From Nitrososphaerota archaeon (GTDB lineage: Archaea; Thermoproteota; Nitrososphaeria; Nitrososphaerales; Gagatemarchaeaceae): a DNA stretch of 11,397 bases. A model generated the notes under the pieces. It was not told the DNA's origin. It did no database searches and worked only from the letters and a program-made list of their open reading frames with translations. The translations under genes and the position numbers were made by a program. Location of the stretch: NCBI GenBank assembly GCA_005877225.1, contig VBPK01000144.1:1-11397 (forward strand), in the 5' to 3' direction. Shown one piece after another: positions 1 through 7,167 of the stretch; position 1 is the stretch's first letter, and every line of letters starts with the position of its first letter.

Positions 1-1
1 A

Positions 2-1216
2 CGAGTTAGGAATGTTCAGGAACTAGCGAAGAAGAAAGGGTTCGACGCGGTCCTCGCCTATTCTGATAGAAGATACTCAATGGGGCAGGGTGTGGAGTCA
101 GGACAGCATATTCGATATTTTGTCGGCTTTCAAATGCCAGCAAGAGAAATTCAGGAAGGCGTCCCGTTCGTACCTTATCAGCACTTTCCAAGTGTTGTTG
201 TGATACCCCAAGAAGGAGACCCAGGACTCATCTTATCCAATCAGGAAGCTGACCTAATAAGAAGGGTTCGTAATCAAATCTGGATCTCGGATATACGGAC
301 AACATCGGAACAGTATATCGATAACCGAGAAGTTGGTTTCGCGAAGATAGCGAGAGAGATGCTTGGAACTGACCGGAGGCTCAAAGAGATCGGGATAGCG
401 GGGACCGCTGCCTCATACACACTGCATCTCGAATTTGTCAGGGCCTTCAGTGAAACAAAGTTCGAAGAATGCAGTCGTGAGGTTGACATGCTAAGAGTGA
501 CAAAAAGCCCCGACGAGGTGAGAATTCTTCGAGCAGCCGCATCCATCGCGGACGAGGGAGTGCGTGCATTGATTGAAACGAGCAATCCAGGCGTGCGAGA
601 GTACGAAGTCCATCAGGCGGTTGAAAAGGCGATGTTTGACGCTGGTGGAGATAATCCCTGGTCTGTGATTCAAAGCGGACCTCGTTCAGCCATGTCGTAC
701 CTGAGCCCCGACTACACCCAAAGGAAACTCGTAGCCGGAGACTTGATCTATGCTGATATTGGGAGTGAACTAATGGGATATCATTCTGACATTCAGCCAG
801 CATACATCGTGGGGAAGAAAGGAACTGCGCGGCAACTGAAGCTGATTGAAACTTCTCTTGAGATGCTGAAAGCAATGGTTGAAGCCACGCGTCCCGGGAC
901 AACTGATACCGACTTAGTCAGGGCCGCCTACAGGGTCTTGAAGAAGAGTCCTTTCGCACCTTTTGTAAGGACTTGGACCTTCGGCCATGGGTACGGCGTA
1001 GGGTCGGACTATCCCGACTTGACAGGTGCTACGCGCAATCTTCCGAAGCCGAAGCAAATGGCTCTTAGAGAGAACATGCACCTTTGTTACGAGCCTGGAA
1101 TTTTTGTCCCTGGCCTGGGAGGCGCAGCCGTGGAAGACCAAGTGCTAGTCACTAAGGATGGGTGTGAAGTCCTCACCAAATGCGGAGATCGGGCACAAGA
1201 GTTACTCTCGAACTAG
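2..1216 (+). CDS. M24-family metallopeptidase-fold hydrolase (Xaa-Pro dipeptidase/creatinase type), 5'-partial
   Basis: The reading frame is open from base 2 through the ATG at 80, so the gene runs off the left edge; residues before that ATG (ending RYSMGQG) belong to the N-terminal creatinase-like domain. The C-terminal half is a 'pita-bread' M24 domain with all five metal ligands visible: Asp at 755-757 (ADIG), Asp 11 residues later at 788-790 (HSDI), His at 986-988 (FGHGYG), Glu at 1091-1093 (YEPG) and Glu at 1133-1135 (VEDQ). It should therefore be a working two-metal enzyme, probably cytoplasmic. The family cleaves Xaa-Pro dipeptides or small amides; creatinase and ectoine hydrolase (DoeA) share the fold, so the substrate is open. 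It ends in TAG and converges on the MFS gene with a 34-base gap. Its base composition is lower in GC than much of the rest of the window. Confidence 0.9.
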   Translation, partial: RVRNVQELAKKKGFDAVLAYSDRRYSMGQGVESGQHIRYFVGFQMPAREIQEGVPFVPYQHFPSVVVIPQEGDPGLILSNQEADLIRRVRNQIWISDIRTTSEQYIDNREVGFAKIAREMLGTDRRLKEIGIAGTAASYTLHLEFVRAFSETKFEECSREVDMLRVTKSPDEVRILRAAASIADEGVRALIETSNPGVREYEVHQAVEKAMFDAGGDNPWSVIQSGPRSAMSYLSPDYTQRKLVAGDLIYADIGSELMGYHSDIQPAYIVGKKGTARQLKLIETSLEMLKAMVEATRPGTTDTDLVRAAYRVLKKSPFAPFVRTWTFGHGYGVGSDYPDLTGATRNLPKPKQMALRENMHLCYEPGIFVPGLGGAAVEDQVLVTKDGCEVLTKCGDRAQELLSN

Positions 1217-1250
1217 TCCGGACCAATCTTGCGCTCGTCGGAAATCCATC

Positions 1251-2498
1251 TCAGGAGCCAAGACCGACTGCTAGGCTGCGCGGTCTTTCGGACTTCCTGA
1301 GGACGATTCCGATGGCCAAGTAGGCGGCGAAACATAGGCCGCCGATTGCGAATGTGACATACCAAGTCAGATACTCGGCAGTGGCGAATATGCTCAGCAG
1401 GAGACCGCCCACCATAGGGCTCAGGGCCTGGCCGGAATTCCAACACCAGCTGTAGAATCCAATATACTCTCCTCTCTTCTCGTACGGGGCAAGCCTGTTC
1501 GCGAAAGCAGTGCCCGATGGCGCCTGAAGCATCTCACCGATTGTCAGACCCACTATCACGACTTGCAGTAGCAAGAGGTTTTGAGAGAAGCCCACCAGCA
1601 AGTAGCTTAGTGACTGTACCCCAACCGAAATCGCCATGAGGCTGGTCAGCCTGTATCTCAGGCCGAGACGGGAGAAGGCGTACTGGAACAGAATCACTAG
1701 GATGCCATTGAGAAAGTAGAGGTAGCCAAGGAATTGCTTCGATATGTGGACCTCCTGAGTGGTGTACAGAGCGAATGTCGGTCCCATCTGGTTGGCGAGG
1801 AGCCCTGCGCCAATCGACACTATGGAGAAGACGAGCAGAGTTCGATCCCTTGAGACAGACAGCATGTTCCCCAACTTTGGACTTCTCTTCCCCGTAGACC
1901 ACGTCTCTCCAAGGTAGACAGTTGTGACCGCAAGGTTCAGGATGACGAGGGCGGTCATAAGGTAGATAGAAACCGCGTAAAGGACTATGAGCCCTCCTGC
2001 AAGGGATCCCAACGTGAATCCGAGATTGATCGCCACCCTGTAGATGCCGAATCCTTCAGCCGCGCGTTTCTCTTCGACAAGATCTGATATCATAGTATTG
2101 GCCGCCGTAAGGAAGATACCGTTGGTGGCTTCTGATAGGGTGAAGAGGATGAGGATAGTGACGAAGGAAGGCCCGAGGGTGGCAGAGAGGCTCAGCATGA
2201 CCAAGAGCACGCCTCGGGCAGCCATGCTCAGTGCCATGGACTTCTTGCGGCCCCAGGTGTCCGCGAGGACTCCACCGACCGCCTGAAAGAGGGCGGAGAC
2301 CCCGCTCGAGATGGTTATTCCAATGCCGATGAAAAGTGGTGAGGCATTGAGCTCAAGGTAATAGAGGGGGAGATAGACGGTTACCAGCGTCCTTCCGAAA
2401 TCGTTCATGAAGAGGACGAAGGACAGGAGCTTCAGCCGTCGGTCAAAGCCACGGGGTACGAGACTCCTGACAAGGTCGCCCGCGATTAGAAGAACCAT
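1251..2498 (-). CDS. MFS transporter, drug-efflux-like (DHA family type)
   Basis: The product is 415 residues, a normal length for a 12-helix major facilitator, and is hydrophobic throughout. The motif A loop between helices 2 and 3 is clear at residues 75-86 (GGVLADTWGRKK). A proline/glycine-rich stretch (QAPSGTAFANRLAP) and the GEYIGFYSW segment follow in the second half, as in multidrug or metabolite exporters of the DHA1 type. The ATG at 2498 is chosen because a GAAGG purine run lies a few bases upstream and the first helix begins about 25 residues in. It probably exports a small organic compound across the cytoplasmic membrane; the substrate cannot be read from sequence. It is divergent from the deacylase operon across a 126-base region with shared repeat arms, which suggests co-regulation (inference). 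Confidence 0.88.
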   Translation of the reverse strand: MVLLIAGDLVRSLVPRGFDRRLKLLSFVLFMNDFGRTLVTVYLPLYYLELNASPLFIGIGITISSGVSALFQAVGGVLADTWGRKKSMALSMAARGVLLVMLSLSATLGPSFVTILILFTLSEATNGIFLTAANTMISDLVEEKRAAEGFGIYRVAINLGFTLGSLAGGLIVLYAVSIYLMTALVILNLAVTTVYLGETWSTGKRSPKLGNMLSVSRDRTLLVFSIVSIGAGLLANQMGPTFALYTTQEVHISKQFLGYLYFLNGILVILFQYAFSRLGLRYRLTSLMAISVGVQSLSYLLVGFSQNLLLLQVVIVGLTIGEMLQAPSGTAFANRLAPYEKRGEYIGFYSWCWNSGQALSPMVGGLLLSIFATAEYLTWYVTFAIGGLCFAAYLAIGIVLRKSERPRSLAVGLGS

Positions 2499-2514
2499 TT
2501 TGCCTTCTCGGCCT

Positions 2515-2536
2515 CGGGGCGCAATTCATCGCCCCG
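2515..2536. repeat. Perfect 7-bp inverted repeat with 8-nt spacer upstream of the MFS gene
   Basis: CGGGGCG (2515-2521) and CGCCCCG (2530-2536) are exact reverse complements around the spacer CAATTCAT. The repeat straddles the transcription start predicted from the TATA-like box at 2547-2556 (about 2525). It could be a repressor operator or, in the RNA, a 5'-leader hairpin. The same heptamer recurs at 2606-2612 and in the second deacylase promoter. Confidence 0.6.
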
Positions 2537-2546
2537 TCTTGGATGA

Positions 2547-2556
2547 CATATTTGGT
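2547..2556 (-). promoter_or_regulatory. Candidate TATA box for the MFS gene
   Basis: On the minus strand this reads ACCAAATATG, an AT-rich island in a GC-rich intergenic region. A start about 26 bases downstream would give a leader of roughly 27 bases before the ATG at 2498. It is weaker than the other boxes in the window; the TTTTAGTAAAA block at 2574-2584 is an alternative. Confidence 0.4.
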
Positions 2557-2572
2557 TGTCGAGGTCTGGATG

Positions 2573-2585
2573 CTTTTACTAAAAG
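2573..2585. promoter_or_regulatory. 13-bp perfect palindrome next to the deacylase TATA box
   Basis: CTTTTA-C-TAAAAG is an exact palindrome with a one-base centre. It sits 6 bases upstream of the TATA-like box at 2592-2599, where an archaeal activator or the TFB-recognition element would act. It could serve either divergent gene. Function is inferred from position and symmetry only. Confidence 0.45.
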
Positions 2586-2591
2586 GCCACG

Positions 2592-2599
2592 CTTAAATC
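2592..2599 (+). promoter_or_regulatory. TATA box of the deacylase / class III aminotransferase operon
   Basis: CTTAAATC is centred near 2595-2596, which places the expected start of transcription at about 2621-2622, only 3-4 bases before the ATG at 2625. No Shine-Dalgarno sequence is needed for such a leaderless transcript. Spacing and composition are typical of archaeal promoters. Confidence 0.65.
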
Positions 2600-2612
2600 G
2601 CCCGGCGGGGCG
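2599..2612. repeat. 5-bp inverted repeat between TATA box and start of the first deacylase
   Basis: CGCCC (2599-2603) and GGGCG (2608-2612) are reverse complements around GGCG. The right half is part of GCGGGGCGAGG (2605-2615), which matches a box at the same place in the second deacylase promoter (8168-8178, minus strand). A protein bound here would lie on the path of RNA polymerase, so a repressor operator is the simplest reading (inference). Confidence 0.5.
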
Positions 2613-2624
2613 AGGAACGGAAGC

Positions 2625-3650
2625 ATGGTGGAGGCCTTCAGTATAGTCGGTGTTACGTGTGGCCCCGGCCAGAAGGTCTATCACGAGCTGGTCGTCGATT
2701 CGAGTAACTCCGTGGTGACGACACTCCCGTTGATGTTGATCAATGGCACACGCGACGGGCCCACGCTCTGCATCACTGGCGGCATGTACGGCGACGAGTA
2801 TCCTGGAATCGAAGCTGCCACCAGAATATTCAACAAGACCAACCCGGGGAAACTGAACGGAAGACTTGTCATCCTTCCTGTGTTGAATATGCCGAGCTTC
2901 CAGTGGAGGTCGGTGGGATTCTCCCCCCTTGACCGAAAGGACCTGAACAGGGTCTTTCCCGGTAACCCCAACGGAACTGTGACGGAGAGGACGGCCCACA
3001 TTGTCCTGAACGAGGTCATCATGAAGGTCGATTTTCATCTTGACCTCAGGGGCGGAGACACCAACGAGTCCCACATGTCTCACACCATAATCTGCAGAAC
3101 CGGGAATTCAAACCTCGACAGGACGTGTTACGACGCGGCTCGGGCTTATGGCCTCGAATACGTCATGATACACGACGCTGGAAAGGAGGGGGCCACCCCT
3201 GGAATCCTGCTGCATGAGGCCACGAAGCTCGGGAAGCCATCGATCATCTCCGAGATAGGGATAGGCCTTCTGACCTACCGCGAAGAGGATATCGCCTTGA
3301 CCGAGCAATGCGCGGCCCGCCTGATGAAACACCTGAAGTTGCTAGAAGGGGTAGCCGAGCCATTCCCCAGGAAGATGAACATAATGCGCCAGGGGGCGAG
3401 GGTAATCTGCACCAAGGGCGGGATATTCTATCCGATTGTGGAGCAGACCGGACCCTATTTCACATCGATGTTGAAGAAGGGTCAGAAGGTCGGAGAGATC
3501 AAGAATATCCGCGGGGAGTTCCTCGAGGATCTGCGCTCGCCCGTGGACGGAGTACTCCATGAGCTCCTTCCGAAGCGCGTCGTCTTTGGCGGCGAGACCG
3601 TGATCCTCATCCGAACAATCGAGGATTCCTCCGACTACTTCAAGGACTGA
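2625..3650 (+). CDS. AstE/AspA-type (M14-like) N-acyl deacylase paralog 1, altered zinc site
   Basis: The 341-residue product has the succinylglutamate desuccinylase/aspartoacylase layout: an N-terminal carboxypeptidase-like domain and, from about residue 255, a C-terminal barrel resembling lipoyl domains. Family landmarks are GGMYGDEYPG (52-61), the RKDLNR-VFPG motif (104-113), HLDLRGGD (138-145) and SEIG (209-212) with the likely catalytic Glu210. The usual first zinc motif HxxE reads Tyr55-xx-Glu58, and the usual DLH histidine is Arg142, so both histidine ligands expected in the family are missing. The fold is sure, but classical zinc-dependent deacylation is doubtful. It starts at an ATG 3-4 bases after the predicted transcription start and is followed after 7 bases by the aminotransferase, forming an operon. 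DoeB (N-acetyl-diaminobutyrate deacetylase) is one relative; the substrate is unknown. Confidence 0.82.
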   Translation: MVEAFSIVGVTCGPGQKVYHELVVDSSNSVVTTLPLMLINGTRDGPTLCITGGMYGDEYPGIEAATRIFNKTNPGKLNGRLVILPVLNMPSFQWRSVGFSPLDRKDLNRVFPGNPNGTVTERTAHIVLNEVIMKVDFHLDLRGGDTNESHMSHTIICRTGNSNLDRTCYDAARAYGLEYVMIHDAGKEGATPGILLHEATKLGKPSIISEIGIGLLTYREEDIALTEQCAARLMKHLKLLEGVAEPFPRKMNIMRQGARVICTKGGIFYPIVEQTGPYFTSMLKKGQKVGEIKNIRGEFLEDLRSPVDGVLHELLPKRVVFGGETVILIRTIEDSSDYFKD

Positions 3651-3657
3651 CCGCCTG

Positions 3658-4971
3658 TTGGCCGCAAAGGTTACGCGCAGCTCCGCCTCCGAGCTCGACC
3701 GCTCGAACATCGCCAGGGCGTTCGCCACGTCTGGATTGGTTCTGAAACGAGCCCAGGGCGTCTACGTCGAGGACGAGAAAGGGAAGAAGTACCTCGACAT
3801 GACCGCAGGCGGAACCACCGCGGTCGGATATTCCCACCCGAGGCTAACGAAGGCGCTCGTCAGCCAAGTTTCAAGAGGCATCGATCACATCGACAGGCAG
3901 ACCATGATCACGGAGAAGGCCAGTGAGCTCACCGACGAGCTCAAGACCTTCGTGCCGAACCCTCTAGCCAAGGGGAAGGCGGTCTTCGGCCACAGCGGTT
4001 CGGACATAATAGAGAAGGCGATAAGGTTGGTGCGTTTTTCTACGAGCCGCCCCGTGATCGTCAGCTACTACTCTGCACACCACGGAGCCAACGCCACTGC
4101 TCTAAGTGCATCGCCAACCCTAAAGGAGATGGGGACAAACGCGCTCTCCCGCTTCTTCAATCTCCCGGGTTTCATGCACATGCCCTTTCCAGATTCCTAT
4201 CGCCCTTGGTTTGCGGACGGTTCGAAAGCAGGAGATGATTGTCTCGCCTTCCTAGAAAGGCTGCTTTCCTCAGTGGTTTCGCCACGACTTGTCGCGGGCG
4301 TCCTCGTGGAGCCGATTCTGAGCCTCGGAGGGAACGTCGTCCCTCCCGATGGGTACTTCCAAGGCCTGGCCAAGATATGCAGGGAGAATGACATTCCCCT
4401 GATTGGTGATGAGGTCCTCACAGGGATTGGCAAGACCGGCCGAATGTTCGCCTTGGAACACTGGGGGGTGTGGCCAGATGTGCTTTGCGCGGGAAAGGCC
4501 CTGAGCGGCCCACTCCCCCTGACGATGCTCCTGGCGAGAGAGGACTTGGCCGACAAGTGGGAGCCCAGAGACTACGTCGGCATCAGCAAGGATGCCTACA
4601 TCCTAGGATGCGTCGCAGCGGTTGAGATACTGAGGATAGTCAGGGACGAGAGACTCGTCGACAATGCCTCGAGGGTAGGCAGCCACCTTGAAGGTCGATT
4701 GAAGGATATGGTCGACGATTTGGGGCTTGACGGAGATGTAAGGGGAAAGGGTCTAATGATGGCCCTCGAGTTGGTGGAATCGGAAAAGACCAAGGCTCCG
4801 GATTCGCTTCGGGCCCGGAGCGTGGTCCGCGAAGCGCGAAGGCGGGGCCTCGTCGTCGGACTCACTGGAACCTGGGAAAATGTAATCCGTTTCCTTCCTT
4901 CACTGACGATCTCCGAGCGGAACGTCGATGACGCCATAGATATTCTGGTTCGTTCATTCGAGGCATCATAG
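3658..4971 (+). CDS. Class III PLP-dependent aminotransferase (omega/diamine or semialdehyde type)
   Basis: The product is 437 residues, the normal length for the class. The signature is intact: VEPI (218-221), LIGDEV with the PLP-nitrogen Asp251, then GIGKTGRMFALEHWG, WPDVLCAGK with the Schiff-base Lys280, and SGPLPL. GHSGSD (111-116) forms the phosphate cup. The residue that normally stacks on the cofactor (Tyr/Phe in YHG or FHG) is His141 in AHHG, an uncommon substitution. Relatives move amino groups from 4-aminobutyrate, ornithine, diaminobutyrate or beta-amino acids, or are glutamate-semialdehyde mutases; substrate cannot be assigned. The start is TTG at 3658, 7 bases after the deacylase TGA. 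No earlier start fits, and an AGGA lies 11 bases upstream. Translation is probably coupled to the deacylase. Confidence 0.88.
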   Translation: MAAKVTRSSASELDRSNIARAFATSGLVLKRAQGVYVEDEKGKKYLDMTAGGTTAVGYSHPRLTKALVSQVSRGIDHIDRQTMITEKASELTDELKTFVPNPLAKGKAVFGHSGSDIIEKAIRLVRFSTSRPVIVSYYSAHHGANATALSASPTLKEMGTNALSRFFNLPGFMHMPFPDSYRPWFADGSKAGDDCLAFLERLLSSVVSPRLVAGVLVEPILSLGGNVVPPDGYFQGLAKICRENDIPLIGDEVLTGIGKTGRMFALEHWGVWPDVLCAGKALSGPLPLTMLLAREDLADKWEPRDYVGISKDAYILGCVAAVEILRIVRDERLVDNASRVGSHLEGRLKDMVDDLGLDGDVRGKGLMMALELVESEKTKAPDSLRARSVVREARRRGLVVGLTGTWENVIRFLPSLTISERNVDDAIDILVRSFEAS

Positions 4972-5095
4972 GGATTCGTGGGCGAGTCTCAGGCCCCAGG
5001 GGGACCCTTTAGCAACACATGTATCTTGGTTTCCCGAAAAATGGGGTTAGGCCATCGGGCAAATCTATTTCAGTTCGACTTCTGCAGCTGGGGAG
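4972..5095. other. Convergent intergenic gap, no gene seen
   Basis: These 124 bases lie between the TAG of the class III aminotransferase and the TAA of the minus-strand binding protein. A plus-strand open frame starting at 4978 runs into the binding-protein gene and looks like chance. The only possible signal is a short T tract on the minus strand (5036-5042). Confidence 0.6.
5036..5042 (-). terminator. Possible U-tract terminator of the binding-protein gene
   Basis: On the minus strand this reads ATTTTTC, 53 bases past the TAA of the binding protein. Archaeal transcription often ends in U-rich tracts without a strong hairpin; only a 3-bp CCC/GGG pairing flanks it. The run is short, so this is a weak call. 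Confidence 0.25.
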
Positions 5096-7093
5096 TTATC
5101 TGCGACTTTCCCTCTCGACAGTTCGAACGGCAATCGGGGTTAGGAAGACCCCGCCGAAGAGCCCGGCGTTCATGACAGAGATTTGTGACGGAGCCGACAG
5201 TAATCCTGGCATCGAGATGGAGAGCGCGATTGGAAACTGGGTGGAATTGGCCTTTTGGATATAGTACGCCAGGTATCCCCCACCTGCGCCTCCGCTCCCG
5301 TCACCGTACTGCGGGTTGTAGACACCACGACCGATCGCGCTGTTCGAGGGGAGGACCCACGTCCGCTCCACCTGTATGGCGTCGGGTGAATACATCGGTA
5401 TTATGCCCGCCCAGTCCAGCATTGCCTTCTGCACCTTGCTGTAGAGCTCGAGCCTGTATGAGGAATTCAGCGACGCGGCGGCCTGATTCAGCCAGGTGAT
5501 TACCGTGGCATTGTTGAATCCGGTGGTCAGTCCGGTGAATCCCTGGGGGGATGCCCAGTTCGCCAAGGTCTCAGAACCGTCCGCTATGTCAGGCACCCAA
5601 CAGCATCCTAGGCGCAGGGGAACCTCGAAGTTGTGGAACATCGTAAGCCACGTAGGAGTATCGACGGACTGAATGTTTATGGTAATCTGTGGGTCTAGAC
5701 TTTCAACCCTCTGCTTGAAGAGAATGGCCGCCTCGGTGTTCGTCGCGTCGTGGCTCTCTATGATGATTGTCACGCTTCCAGTGTAGCCTGCCTTCGCAAA
5801 CAGCTGTTGCGCCAGAGTGGGGTCGTAGTTGTAGCCCTTGATGTTGGCGTCGTGGCCGAACATCCTAGGAGTGAGATACCCATCCAGCTTCAGCGAGAAG
5901 CCGTTGGTGACGTTCTGCAGAAACTGCTGGTAGGGGAATGCGTAGGCCATCGCTTTTCTGAAGTTGACGTCGTCGAAGGGATGGATCCTTGGATTCATCA
6001 GCATGGTTGCTATCGTGTTCGTCGGAGCAGCCCATATCCTGACCCCATTGTGGGTTGAGACAATGGTACCATTGCTTGCGAAAATCTGCTTGTTGATTAA
6101 GTCGAATGCGTTAGAGGTGGGGAGTGAAATTGCGTCAGCTGCGCCGGACAGCAGATCGAGCTCACTGGTCGATACGCTAGGGACATATTTCACGATGTAC
6201 TGGCTAAGTTTCGCGGGACCGGTGTGAGATGGAGTCCCCCAGTAGTTGGGGTAGCGCGCGAAGACGATCTGGCTGCTCGGAGTGTAGCTCTGTAACATGA
6301 ACGGACCTGTCCCCATCATGTGAGTCTGCATGAACGCACATTCGAATCCCGGAGTCACTCCGGGAGTCAGTGTCGTCCCGGGGCAGTTCGCTATGACATA
6401 GCTGGGGGAGACGATAGACCCGCCTGACTCCCAGGAGAATGTACCGAGGGTGGCGGCCTCTGGGTAGGGATGTTCGAAGTTGAATACGACGGTGTAGGTG
6501 TCAAGGACCTTCACGCCTCCTGCTGCGAGATACTTCTGAACCTCCGTTGTGTTAGTGACGTGGATAGTGTTGGCGCTGGAATACTCAGGTCCGCCCCTGA
6601 TTGCCATTGTGAAGTCGGCGGAGAGAAGGAACTCTGGGCCGTCCTCGTGGTTAATCAGAATCGCCCTGTCGTAAGAGAACTTTACGGCCGTGGCGTTGAA
6701 CGGAGTCCCGTCCTGGAAAGTTATCCCCTGTCTCAAATGGAATACGACCTGAGATGCGTTAGGTGCGATGGTCCAGCTCGACGCGAGCCAAGGCACGAAG
6801 GTTGTTGGGTCGGGGCCGTTCCAGCGTACGAGGTTCTCGTACACATTGAGGAAGAACATATCGCTGTAATCCCATGTAAGAGCTGGGTCGAGACCTCCGG
6901 GGCCTGGCTGGATGGTATTCTCTTCTATGAAGACGTTAGGATTGGGCACTGCGTTGCCAACCGTCGTGCTGGAAGTCGTCTGTGTTGGATTCCCTCCGAT
7001 TAGGAAAACCGCGTAAACGCCTGCCGTGGCGGCGAGTAGAACTACTATTACGACTATTACCACAGCAGTACGACTAACGGCGGCCGAGCGCAA
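5096..7093 (-). CDS. ABC transporter solute-binding protein, oligopeptide/dipeptide type (SBP_bac_5 family)
   Basis: The product is 665 residues. An N-terminal hydrophobic segment (about residues 8-31, VVIVVIVVLLAA and onward) acts as signal or anchor and is followed by a Thr/Ser-rich linker (TQTTSSTTVG), as in archaeal extracellular binding proteins. The mature domain opens with GGLDPALTWDYSD and continues with YENLVRW, LRQGITFQDGTPFNATAVKFSYDRA and GTGPFMLQSY, all classic for the OppA/DppA family. It should capture peptides or similar solutes outside the membrane. No permease or ATPase gene lies next to it in this window. The start is TTG at 7093: an in-frame stop at 7124-7126 and no ATG/GTG between leave it as the only choice. 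The TATA box at 7116-7128 predicts a transcription start within a few bases of it. Confidence 0.9.
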   Translation of the reverse strand: MRSAAVSRTAVVIVVIVVLLAATAGVYAVFLIGGNPTQTTSSTTVGNAVPNPNVFIEENTIQPGPGGLDPALTWDYSDMFFLNVYENLVRWNGPDPTTFVPWLASSWTIAPNASQVVFHLRQGITFQDGTPFNATAVKFSYDRAILINHEDGPEFLLSADFTMAIRGGPEYSSANTIHVTNTTEVQKYLAAGGVKVLDTYTVVFNFEHPYPEAATLGTFSWESGGSIVSPSYVIANCPGTTLTPGVTPGFECAFMQTHMMGTGPFMLQSYTPSSQIVFARYPNYWGTPSHTGPAKLSQYIVKYVPSVSTSELDLLSGAADAISLPTSNAFDLINKQIFASNGTIVSTHNGVRIWAAPTNTIATMLMNPRIHPFDDVNFRKAMAYAFPYQQFLQNVTNGFSLKLDGYLTPRMFGHDANIKGYNYDPTLAQQLFAKAGYTGSVTIIIESHDATNTEAAILFKQRVESLDPQITINIQSVDTPTWLTMFHNFEVPLRLGCCWVPDIADGSETLANWASPQGFTGLTTGFNNATVITWLNQAAASLNSSYRLELYSKVQKAMLDWAGIIPMYSPDAIQVERTWVLPSNSAIGRGVYNPQYGDGSGGAGGGYLAYYIQKANSTQFPIALSISMPGLLSAPSQISVMNAGLFGGVFLTPIAVRTVERESRR

Positions 7094-7115
7094 TTGACAG
7101 GCGTCGCACGAGCTG

Positions 7116-7128
7116 TAAGTTATTTAAT
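7116..7128 (-). promoter_or_regulatory. TATA box of the binding-protein gene
   Basis: On the minus strand this reads ATTAAATAACTTA, the strongest AT-rich box in the window. Its core (7120-7127) is centred about 30 bases before the TTG at 7093, predicting a transcript with a leader of 0-4 bases. It gives this gene its own promoter, separate from the upstream deacylase, which ends at 7168. Confidence 0.65.
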
Positions 7129-7167
7129 GGTATCGAGGTTCTTGACAATCGTCAGCGGAAGTCCAAA

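Noticed and set aside
80..82. ATG at 80 as start of the M24 gene
   Set aside because: The frame stays open to the left edge and the preceding residues fit the N-terminal creatinase-like domain, so the true start is outside the window.
447..902. 151-residue minus-strand frame inside the M24 gene
   Set aside because: It is antisense to well-supported metal-ligand motifs and shows no domain of its own.
4991..5010. Hairpin CCCC-AG-GGGG followed by CCCTTT as terminator of the aminotransferase operon
   Set aside because: The two-base loop cannot form well and only three T follow.
4978..5175. Small plus-strand gene in the convergent gap
   Set aside because: It has a poor start context, overlaps the binding-protein gene and has no recognisable features.
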